From assembly GCA_946480685.1 (NCBI GenBank), contig CAMLLI010000020.1, positions 1 through 13,501 of the forward strand: a stretch of 13,501 nucleotides of DNA, written 5' to 3'. The DNA is from an uncultured Flammeovirgaceae bacterium (GTDB lineage: Bacteria > Bacteroidota > Bacteroidia > Cytophagales > Cyclobacteriaceae). Made by a program: the position numbers and the translations under genes. Positions 8,101 through 13,501 of this stretch are shown here, in pieces. Numbering within the stretch: the stretch's first letter is position 1; each line of letters opens with the position of its first letter. The notes under the pieces were generated by a model, which saw only the letters and a program-made list of their open reading frames with translations, searched no databases and was not told the DNA's origin.

Positions 8101-9079
8101 GCTCGATCCAGATGAGTCGCGAACGAATATAGGAGGAACTGTTCGATGATGTCCACGGTATACTACTTACACTGGCAAGCGGACTATCACCACCGATGTA
8201 GTTATTTCTAATGTAAAACGTACCGGAACTTGTAATGTTTATAGCATATATATCTTTACTGGCAGTGTTTGAAATCACTGATGTTTGATAGATTGAATTA
8301 TTTTCGATTGTCCAGTTATCATTGTTCGAGCTCAGAAAAATTCCCCGACCTACGTTCACAGTACCTGTTCCGAAAAAGAAATCGTAAATCCGGTTATAGC
8401 GAAGGATGTTGTTTTGATTGGGCGTACCGAACGAACCCGAAGAGTATATTCCGTTTGATGGATGGAGAGATGAATTTTTTATATCGCAGTATTCTACTAC
8501 AATGTTATTGTTGCCCACTGTACCGCCACCACCAAAAAAAACAACACCGCGATTTACGTTTGCATCATTTCCTTCAATGATGATCGAACGAAGCGAATTA
8601 TCAATTGCACCACCGCTAAAACTGAAAACAATTCCTTCGCCGGCAGGCGTAGCATTTTCATACGTATTGGAGAAGGTGAGGTAGCGATTCGAATAGTCAA
8701 AAGTTGAATTGGAAGGATCTCTTCCGTCAATGATAACACGGTCAGCTCCGGTAAAACGAATAAGAGCAAGACCACCACCGGTTGCACCCGTTATGGTTCG
8801 CATCACATTTGAACTTGGTCGGATGGTGAGAAGAAACGGACCACCAAATTCTGTTCGCTGATTTAAACTGTGAGTTCCCGGTTCCGTAATGTCAGACACA
8901 ATGCTTACAGTAACATTTCCATTCATACCGTTAAGATTGATTGCATTGAAAAGTCCGGACGAACTTGTGAGATCAGGATACATTCCTGAAGTACCTACCG
9001 TAACGGTTCCTGATAATTGGGCAAACAAAGCCGTTGAGCATGCCAACAGCAAGCAGGTTAGTGTATAAAGCCTTTTCAT
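5153..9079 (-). CDS. Large secreted beta-helix protein with type IX secretion C-terminal sorting domain
   Basis: The protein has 1308 residues from the ATG at 9079. The longer frame from 9106 begins with TTG, and that TTG lies inside the promoter -7 element, so the ATG is preferred. A signal peptide (MKRLYTLTCLLLACSTALFAQ) covers residues 1-21. Residues about 90-700 are Asn/Ser/Thr/Gly-rich with repeated short strands such as 'NNYIGG', 'ENNSIYQ', 'ISGNVLTNI', 'VQRNTISNL', as in right-handed parallel beta-helix (pectate-lyase-like) proteins. A 'DIDGAQRLNIPDIGASE' motif at about 764-780 and a 'TDWYTAANWSGNVVP' block at about 794-808 are recurrent in Bacteroidota surface proteins. Around 1120-1220 comes an 'FTLGSVDP..NPLPINLKSF' fibronectin-like region, and the last ~80 residues (from 'LVLSPNPVQ') are a Por secretion-system type A sorting tail. 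It is likely exported through the outer membrane and fixed to or released from the surface; adhesion or glycan binding is inference. No lyase active site was identified. Confidence 0.9.
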   Translation of the reverse strand: MKRLYTLTCLLLACSTALFAQLSGTVTVGTSGMYPDLTSSSGLFNAINLNGMNGNVTVSIVSDITEPGTHSLNQRTEFGGPFLLTIRPSSNVMRTITGATGGGLALIRFTGADRVIIDGRDPSNSTFDYSNRYLTFSNTYENATPAGEGIVFSFSGGAIDNSLRSIIIEGNDANVNRGVVFFGGGGTVGNNNIVVEYCDIKNSSLHPSNGIYSSGSFGTPNQNNILRYNRIYDFFFGTGTVNVGRGIFLSSNNDNWTIENNSIYQTSVISNTASKDIYAINITSSGTFYIRNNYIGGDSPLASVSSIPWTSSNSSSYIRSRLIWIEPGSGITTAEISGNVLTNINATSHAAAAPTLLVGIFANNCNCTIEDNYIGSKADGTGSISVTDNTDGGTVIGIQTTGTQPVVIQENTIQNFAVSNSGATPSTSALFRGIDLNVSSTTYSTVLKNTIIKNSVTSKPSGVQYIFSGINTGTAGVRANITKNEIGSLSDNTQANSVVINACTTCPSEYEIVGINTNTTNNYSYVDKNKIGYIVATGASTVNYRLTGITAGANISSVQRNTISNLRSNSNFATISGIAVGSSDVNLSLINNMITLGYSVTADAAIYGVYNFYTNTSTLSLLANSVVITGANGGSSSATSAFFRSSNSPVNVASNILFNNRSGGSGNYAIAMNNLANFTSASSDNNLLFNANAVAKVASTDYDFATWQGVADANSKFSDLGTIASPPNGKFISIASGDLRIPEDGSTVVDDNIVDQGAAVVTEDIDGAQRLNIPDIGASEVLITWLGGSAGNETDWYTAANWSGNVVPLCGGRDRIKISSATFQPIIASSVTVKELVIIEGAIVTLTGVGSINQCSDGIAPYGVVVNGSLVVSGSQSIDLIGNLTQNNSFDAGSGTVTLSGTSAQRISGDDQFSVYDLIVDGGGAKNISQNVVVDNLMTFVDGIVNTSSSGRIIFGTGGSYAGVSNDTHINGPAGKQTNAMGSFTFPIGKDGRVRELSITATNTPLTTFTAEYFSVSARDTYGSLNDGSLETISDVEYWILNRSGITDATVTLTWNERSGVSANAGSPGRADLRVIRWDGSRWINHGGNSIAGTQSAGSLTSDLITAFSPFTLGSVDPINPLPINLKSFKAYAVDGRVKLVWTTTSELNNDYFTIENSKSGEFYQAVTKVKGSGTSENEHTYIAWDNAPYSGLSYYRLKQTDLDGISKTFRPVAVEVDPTSQTAQLVLSPNPVQQKDFTASLRSFNEQADVEVSLHDMSGYELSRKKIITDESGYAEITFENDFPNGLYLVKAKSGVRSITQKIVIAR

Positions 9080-9103
9080 ATAGACAGTGGGTATTAGCCC
9101 ATC

Positions 9104-9111
9104 CAAAGATA
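9104..9111 (-). promoter_or_regulatory. Bacteroidota -7 promoter element of the beta-helix gene
   Basis: On the minus strand TATCTTTG fits TAnnTTTG exactly and lies 24 bases before the ATG at 9079. A TTG 15 bases upstream could be the -33 element, though the spacing is shorter than the usual ~19-21. Its position means transcription would start downstream of the TTG codon at 9106, supporting the start at 9079. Confidence 0.55.
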
Positions 9112-9438
9112 GATTATTTTTTAACGCAATTCGAATTTTAAAAATACCTGACAGTGGTGTTAAAACCTGTGTCTATCAACTTTATTAGAAATTTGAAGAA
9201 TTAAGACTGTGTCAAGAAGAATGCGTAATCAGATGGCAAGGGAGTTAAAAAGTATGTTGAGATAATCCAGACCTATATTTTGAAAATATGCTCTCTCAGA
9301 AATGTCCTTTGGTTTTCAGAAATAAAAGAAAAATGGAACAACCTCACGCAGAACCGTTAACAAACTGAAGATCGAAAAATTACAATAACGTCATAAACGG
9401 TACTTCGCTAAAAGTAAAGATGACTGCGATTGTATGGA
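9112..9438. other. Intergenic region without a supported gene
   Basis: About 330 AT-rich bases between the beta-helix promoter and the 3' end of the AAA ATPase gene. No ORF with recognisable protein content, RNA gene or clear terminator was seen. The one structured element is a short 15-base palindrome at 9275-9289 (ATATTTT, G, AAAATAT), of unknown meaning. Confidence 0.5.
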
Positions 9439-10224
9439 TTATAGGAATCGTAGAAACTGATCTCGGTTTTCAAGAAACCCTTTTGTAATTCTGAAGTGCT
9501 CCGTTTCTTCATAAGTTGTCTCGGCAATCAAGCCATCACGAAGTTCAAAAAGTTTTGCATCCGGTATGCCCATTAATATAGGAGAGTGCGTAGCCAATAT
9601 AAATTGTGCTCCGCGTTGCTGAACCAGCTCTTTAGTAATTGAAATCAAAGAGAGTTGGCGGAGTGGAGAAAGCGATGCCTCGGGCTCATCCAGTATATAA
9701 ATTCCTTTTTGGGTAAAGCGCGATTCGAAAATTTTCAGGAAACCTTCTCCGTGCGAGTATGTATTCAGATCGCCACCATATTTTTCAGTCAATGCATTTT
9801 TTTGTCCGGTTATCATGCCGCGAACTCTTTCGAGTGAATGGCCTTCGAGCGATGCTTCGAAATCCTGCATGTCTTTGTCAAATGCACTTCGCAGTTCGTT
9901 TACTGATCGAACGAAACCGGTAAAATCTTCTGCGCGAAAAAATAATCCCTGTCGGGTTTTATTCGTCCACGATAATTGGAAATAGGGTGCTAACAGTTTT
10001 GCAGCCTTAAGAGAGCCGTCTGTTTCTATACTCTTGCTGCTAATAGTCGGTAATCCGATAGAATACGCGAGCGTTTCAAGAATCGTAGATTTACCACAGC
10101 CGTTATCTCCAATGAAAATTGTTATTGGCTTGTCGATCTCCATCTCTCTGAAATTCTGAAAAACAGGAAGGTCAAAAGGAAATCCTCTTTTATCAAACGG
10201 TTTGAGGCGAAGAGTTTTCAACAT
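9439..10224 (-). CDS. Small AAA family ATPase, SMC/RecF-like (COG3910-type)
   Basis: The protein has 261 residues from the ATG at 10224. That start is four bases after the MOSC stop and gives the usual family N-terminus (MLKTLRLKPF); the in-frame start at 10269 would overlap the MOSC gene by about 40 bases and adds no conserved sequence. Walker A is GDNGCGKST at residues 39-47. An ABC-type signature region lies at about 156-164 (YSHGEGFLK), Walker B with its catalytic Glu is ILDEPEASLS at 177-186, and the H-loop is ATHSP at 211-215. This is a complete but minimal ABC-ATPase head with no room for a long coiled coil, as in the predicted ATPases related to RecF, Rad50 and OLD proteins. No nuclease domain is present. 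The function is not known; phage defence, DNA repair or ligand sensing are all possible. It is cytoplasmic and probably co-transcribed with the MOSC gene. Confidence 0.85.
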   Translation of the reverse strand: MLKTLRLKPFDKRGFPFDLPVFQNFREMEIDKPITIFIGDNGCGKSTILETLAYSIGLPTISSKSIETDGSLKAAKLLAPYFQLSWTNKTRQGLFFRAEDFTGFVRSVNELRSAFDKDMQDFEASLEGHSLERVRGMITGQKNALTEKYGGDLNTYSHGEGFLKIFESRFTQKGIYILDEPEASLSPLRQLSLISITKELVQQRGAQFILATHSPILMGIPDAKLFELRDGLIAETTYEETEHFRITKGFLENRDQFLRFL

Positions 10225-10228
10225 ACAT

Positions 10229-10702
10229 TCAAATCGGTTTAATATCATCGCCTTCGCGGATAACGCCACCCTCGATAACTTTTGCAGTTATACCTCCGTG
10301 TCCCCGCATAGCATTATAGCCACCATGACCTAAACTTTCTTCCATACGTGAGCACGGGTGACATTCTCCGGTATATTCCAAAACAGCTTCACCAATTTTA
10401 AATCGCTTTCCTTTTAACGAAAGAAGATTTATACCTTCAGACACTATATTTCTTCGTGTGAGAGCAGGATCAATTTCATCCCGACCCAGATAACTCGCGA
10501 TCGACTTTAAATCTTCAACCTGGATCAGCGTAACCTGTCGATCGCCACCCGGATTTTTATAGCGATCACCTTCGAGGCCTCGATCTTTGATCGCCAGAAT
10601 TTCGTTCGTGAACTTCACCGCCTCGAGTCGCTTCGCACGAAAGGAGATCGTTTTCACTTTGCCTGGCTTTGCAAACTGCTCCTGTAACTGCTTAAATTCC
10701 AT
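10229..10702 (-). CDS. MOSC domain-containing protein
   Basis: The protein has 157 residues, a typical length for a stand-alone MOSC domain. MOSC domains derive from the C-terminus of molybdenum cofactor sulfurase and from YiiM/YuaD-type proteins, and are thought to handle sulfur or molybdenum cofactor chemistry. Family features are the 'GLEGDRYKNPGGDRQVTLIQ' block (about residues 42-61), 'RRNIVSEGINL' (83-93), and 'GECHPCSRME' with Cys114 and Cys117 in the position of the conserved catalytic Cys. A 'GGITAKVIEGGVIREGDDI' end closes the fold. No signal peptide or second domain is seen. No molybdenum-cofactor gene is visible nearby, so its substrate is open. The AAA ATPase gene follows after four bases, and the MarR gene is divergent across a 231-base gap. 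Confidence 0.9.
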   Translation of the reverse strand: MEFKQLQEQFAKPGKVKTISFRAKRLEAVKFTNEILAIKDRGLEGDRYKNPGGDRQVTLIQVEDLKSIASYLGRDEIDPALTRRNIVSEGINLLSLKGKRFKIGEAVLEYTGECHPCSRMEESLGHGGYNAMRGHGGITAKVIEGGVIREGDDIKPI

Positions 10703-10933
10703 TTTTTGCTTCGCTTTTGTTCAGTTTTGCTAAAAATTTCAAAAATCGAAAACGGCCACTGTGCGGTCCTAATGCAGTTTTTCAAAAATCGCTACTTTTC
10801 GAAAAATCAAAAATGCAGTTTCCGACTCAAAAACGAGGGTGTAACTTTTTGAAAAACGGGCCAGAAAAAAATTTCTACATACTCTGCATGCATACCAAAA
10901 TTTTTCTACCTTCGCTTTCCCCGATTCAAACGT
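10703..10933. repeat. Divergent intergenic region with direct repeats and palindromes
   Basis: 231 bases between the divergent MOSC and MarR genes. TTTCAAAAATCG occurs exactly at 10737-10748 and 10780-10791. AATGCAGTTT occurs exactly at 10771-10780 and 10812-10821. The palindrome TTTTCGAAAA lies at 10796-10805, with a close copy TTTTTGAAAAA at 10846-10856; both are preceded by AC. An 8-base palindrome TGCATGCA lies at 10885-10892. Repeated AT-rich palindromes beside a MarR gene suggest operators, but the binding protein is inferred. No small ORF here has convincing coding content. Confidence 0.5.
10883..10914 (+). promoter_or_regulatory. Possible MarR-gene promoter overlapping a palindrome
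   Basis: TACCTTCG at 10907-10914 matches the TAnnTTTG -7 element with one mismatch and ends 19 bases before the ATG at 10934. TCTG at 10883-10886, 20 bases upstream, is a weak -33 candidate. The palindrome TGCATGCA (10885-10892) overlaps it, so a bound regulator would block the promoter. Both boxes are imperfect. Confidence 0.3.
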
Positions 10934-11377
10934 ATGCGAAGGGAAGAAACCGTAGATCATCATATTAAAACCGCGTGGCACGCGATTGCCCGAATGTATA
11001 ATCAACAGGCGGGTAAATATGATATTACTACGTCCATCGGATTTGTCCTTCTAAATATACATTCGGAAGAGGGAACTCCGGCAACGAAGATTGCTCCGCT
11101 TATGGGTCTTGAAGCCAGAAGTCTTACGCGTATGCTCAAGACCATGGAAGAGAAAAAACTTATATACCGTGAGCCCGATCCGGTTGATAAACGTTCGGTG
11201 AGAATTTTTTTAACGGATCTCGGTAAAAAGAAAAAAGAAGTATCGCGTAAAACTGTACTGCGATTTAATGATGCTGTGCGTGAAGAGATAGATGCTGATA
11301 AGCTTGCCGTATTTTTTGAAGTGCTGCAAAACATAAATCAGATTATCGACAGAAATAACATTTACGAAAAAGTATAG
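10934..11377 (+). CDS. MarR family transcriptional regulator
   Basis: The protein has 147 residues, the usual MarR length. The winged helix-turn-helix is clear: 'GTPATKIAPLMGLEARSLTRMLKTMEEKKLIYRE' (about residues 47-80) followed by the DKRS motif at 85-88 and the wing strand VRIFLT. N- and C-terminal helices would form the dimer interface and ligand pocket. MarR proteins are dimers that usually repress their own and adjacent genes until a ligand binds. The gene sits 55 bases upstream of a beta-oxidation fusion gene on the same strand, and MarR-type regulators in front of fatty-acid degradation genes often respond to acyl-CoA, so that ligand is a reasonable inference. Palindromes in the upstream gap are candidate binding sites. 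Confidence 0.9.
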   Translation: MRREETVDHHIKTAWHAIARMYNQQAGKYDITTSIGFVLLNIHSEEGTPATKIAPLMGLEARSLTRMLKTMEEKKLIYREPDPVDKRSVRIFLTDLGKKKKEVSRKTVLRFNDAVREEIDADKLAVFFEVLQNINQIIDRNNIYEKV

Positions 11378-11432
11378 AATTAACTTCGGACGCGTGTGAC
11401 ATATATACATGCGACCACATCAAACATAAAGT

Positions 11433-13501
11433 ATGAAACGTTCTATTCGCAAAGTTGCTGTTTTAGGTTCCGGAGTAATGGGCTCCGCCATTGCTTGTCA
11501 TTTTGCCAACATTGGCTGCCAGGTCATGTTACTGGATATCGCCCCTAAAGAACTTACCGATGAAGAGAAGGCCAAAGGTCTCTCACCGGAAAGTAAAGTT
11601 GTAAAAAATCGAATCGTGCAGAGCTCGTTTGATCGTTCGATCAAATCGAGTCCCGGCCCGATCTATAGCAAGAAATTTATTTCGCGCATCACACTCGGTA
11701 ACTTTGATGATGATATGTCGAAGATCAAAGACTACGACTGGATCATTGAAGTTGTAGTTGAAAATCTCGACATCAAAAAGAAGGTATATGAACAGGTAGA
11801 GAAATTCCGTAAGCTTGGTACACTGATTACGTCCAACACATCGGGTATACCAATTCATTTAATGGCTGAAGGTAGAAGCGAAGATTTCAAAAAGAACTTT
11901 GCCGGAACACACTTCTTCAATCCGCCACGGTATCTGAAATTACTCGAGATCATTCCCACGCCGCACACAGATCCGGAAGTTGTAAAATTCCTGATGCACT
12001 ATGGCGATCTATACCTCGGCAAAACAACGGTGCTCTGTAAAGATACGCCTGCATTTATAGGGAACCGTGTTGGCGTTTGGGGTTTGCTGAAAGTGATTGA
12101 CGCGATGCGTAAGTTCGATCTGAATGTAGACGAGATCGATAAACTTACCGGTCCGGTAATTGGCAGACCGAAATCTGCAACCTTCCGCACATCAGATCTA
12201 GTCGGACTTGATACACTTGTTAAAGTAGCCAACAATTTATACGCGGCACTTCCCAATGACGAAGGTCGAGAAATGTTCAAGTTGCCGGATGTAGTTAATC
12301 AGCTTGAAAAAAATAAATGGCTCGGTGATAAAACCGGCCAGGGCTTCTATAAAAAATCAAAAAATGCGAAAGGCGAAACAGAGATTCTGACACTGGATCT
12401 TAAAACGCTGGAGTATAAAACAAAAGCGAAAGCAAAATTCGCAACACTCGAAACCACTAAGACGATCGACAATCTGAAGGATCGTTTTAAAGTTTTGCTG
12501 GCCGGAAAAGATAAAGCCGGTGATTTTTACCGTGATGCGTTCTTCGGGTTATTCCAATATGCCAGCAACCGTATACCCGAAATTGCGGATGAACTCTATA
12601 AAATTGACGATGCCGTTTGTGCCGGTTTCGGTTGGGAACTTGGTCCGTTTGAAACATGGGATGCTGTTGGTGTTGAGAAATCAATTCAGGCAATGGAAGC
12701 CGGCGGCTATAAACCTGCAGCATGGGTATATGATATGCTCGCCTCCGGAAATAAATCTTTTTACAAAGTAGAAGGCGGCAAGCGTCAGTATTATGATATA
12801 CCCTCCAAGAACTATAAAAATATACCGGGCAAAGAAGAATTTATCATTCTTGAAAACCTCAGTAACAATATAGTCTGGAAAAATGCAGAGTCAAAAGTTA
12901 CCGATATAGGCGATGGCGTGATCGACTTCTCGTGGCATAGCAAGAGCTACACATTGGGCAGCTCCGTTATCGAAGGATTGAACAAAGCGATTGATCTGGC
13001 CGAGAAAGATTATAAAGGTTTGGTTATCGGTCATCAGGGTGCAGATTTTTCATTGGGTGCTAATCTTGGTCTTGTGTTCATGTATGCTATTGAACAGGAA
13101 TATGATGAGATCGATTTTATGGTTCGCCAATTCCAAAACTCGGTAATGCGCATTCGTTATTCATCTGTTCCGGTCGTGGTTGCCCCTCAAGGCAGAACAC
13201 TGGGGGGTGGTTGCGAGATGACGCTTCATTCTGATCTTGCACAAGCCGCAGCCGAAACCTATATAGGTCTTGTTGAAGTTGGTGTAGGGTTGATTCCCGG
13301 TGGTGGAGGAACAAAGGAACTTACCAAACGCGTAAGCGATGCCCTTGAAGAAGGCGATGTAGAACTGAACGCACTTCAAAATGCGTTTATGAATATAGCG
13401 ACAGCAAAAGTTGCTTTGTCAGCAGAAGAGGCACGCGAAATGGGTATACTGAGAAGCAAAGACAGAATTTCCGTAAATAAAGATCGCCAGATCCTCGATG
13501 C
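11433..13501 (+). CDS. fadN: 3-hydroxyacyl-CoA dehydrogenase / enoyl-CoA hydratase fusion (FadN type), 3' end missing
   Basis: The first ~689 residues are present and the frame is open to the window edge; FadN-type proteins are about 790 residues, so about 100 are missing. It would carry out the hydration and NAD-dependent oxidation steps of fatty-acid beta-oxidation. The N-terminal Rossmann fold has GSGVMG at residues 12-17 and Asp35 for NAD. The dehydrogenase dyad is His160 (HFFNPP) and Glu172 (KLLEII), followed by the conserved AFIGNR motif. The C-terminal crotonase part has 'GGGCEMTLHSD' and 'LVEVGVGLIPGGGGT', with both expected catalytic Glu residues. The domain order (dehydrogenase first, hydratase second) matches Bacillus FadN and is the reverse of E. 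coli FadB. It is probably co-transcribed with the MarR gene; thiolase and acyl-CoA dehydrogenase genes would be expected next, outside the window. Confidence 0.9.
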   Translation, partial: MKRSIRKVAVLGSGVMGSAIACHFANIGCQVMLLDIAPKELTDEEKAKGLSPESKVVKNRIVQSSFDRSIKSSPGPIYSKKFISRITLGNFDDDMSKIKDYDWIIEVVVENLDIKKKVYEQVEKFRKLGTLITSNTSGIPIHLMAEGRSEDFKKNFAGTHFFNPPRYLKLLEIIPTPHTDPEVVKFLMHYGDLYLGKTTVLCKDTPAFIGNRVGVWGLLKVIDAMRKFDLNVDEIDKLTGPVIGRPKSATFRTSDLVGLDTLVKVANNLYAALPNDEGREMFKLPDVVNQLEKNKWLGDKTGQGFYKKSKNAKGETEILTLDLKTLEYKTKAKAKFATLETTKTIDNLKDRFKVLLAGKDKAGDFYRDAFFGLFQYASNRIPEIADELYKIDDAVCAGFGWELGPFETWDAVGVEKSIQAMEAGGYKPAAWVYDMLASGNKSFYKVEGGKRQYYDIPSKNYKNIPGKEEFIILENLSNNIVWKNAESKVTDIGDGVIDFSWHSKSYTLGSSVIEGLNKAIDLAEKDYKGLVIGHQGADFSLGANLGLVFMYAIEQEYDEIDFMVRQFQNSVMRIRYSSVPVVVAPQGRTLGGGCEMTLHSDLAQAAAETYIGLVEVGVGLIPGGGGTKELTKRVSDALEEGDVELNALQNAFMNIATAKVALSAEEAREMGILRSKDRISVNKDRQILD

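Noticed and set aside
10717..10968. 83-codon + strand frame and its minus-strand counterpart across the MOSC-MarR gap
   Set aside because: Low-complexity Lys/Phe/Asn content from the AT-rich repeats; it overlaps the MarR start out of frame.
11583..12723. Minus-strand frames inside the FadN-type gene
   Set aside because: The + strand frame is open from 11433 to the edge with all catalytic motifs; the opposite frames are shadows.

Overview
The window looks like a chromosomal segment of a Bacteroidota bacterium, probably of the Cytophagales type. The evidence is a type IX secretion C-terminal sorting tail on a giant exported protein, a lipoprotein of the Ig-like 'SPTGGPKDTIPP' type common in this phylum, a TAnnTTTG-type promoter, moderate-to-low GC, and frequent ATA isoleucine codons. 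No transposase, phage, CRISPR, tRNA or rRNA gene was seen. The genus cannot be fixed from the sequence alone.

Left part (1-2918, all + strand): the 3' end of mnmG (tRNA wobble-uridine modification), a SAM-dependent methyltransferase with an N-terminal Cys-pair (zinc-ribbon-like) segment, and an Ig-like lipoprotein. Each junction overlaps as ATGA, so the three genes form one translationally coupled operon. The next part (2919 to about 3220) is the most interesting stretch. It is an intergenic region with one perfect (TTATCCACA) and two one-mismatch DnaA boxes plus weaker ones, interleaved with two very AT-rich segments. The second AT-rich segment runs into the first codons of the next gene. 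A second perfect DnaA box lies at 5091-5099, a degenerate parS-like palindrome lies at 2345-2360, and mnmG (a classical oriC neighbour) is close by. I read this as a candidate chromosomal replication origin that is not next to dnaA in this window.

Middle (3173-9079): an exported TPR-repeat protein (+) converges on a 1308-residue secreted beta-helix protein with a type IX sorting domain (-). A strong bidirectional hairpin terminator separates them. The region 9112-9438 has no supported gene.

Right part (9439-13501): a minus-strand pair (MOSC-domain protein followed 4 bases later by a small SMC/RecF-like AAA ATPase) is divergent from a MarR regulator. The MarR gene is followed after 55 bases by a large 3-hydroxyacyl-CoA dehydrogenase/enoyl-CoA hydratase fusion (FadN type) that runs off the window. 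This looks like a regulated fatty-acid beta-oxidation operon. The divergent intergenic region (10703-10933) carries repeated palindromic and direct-repeat motifs that could be operators.
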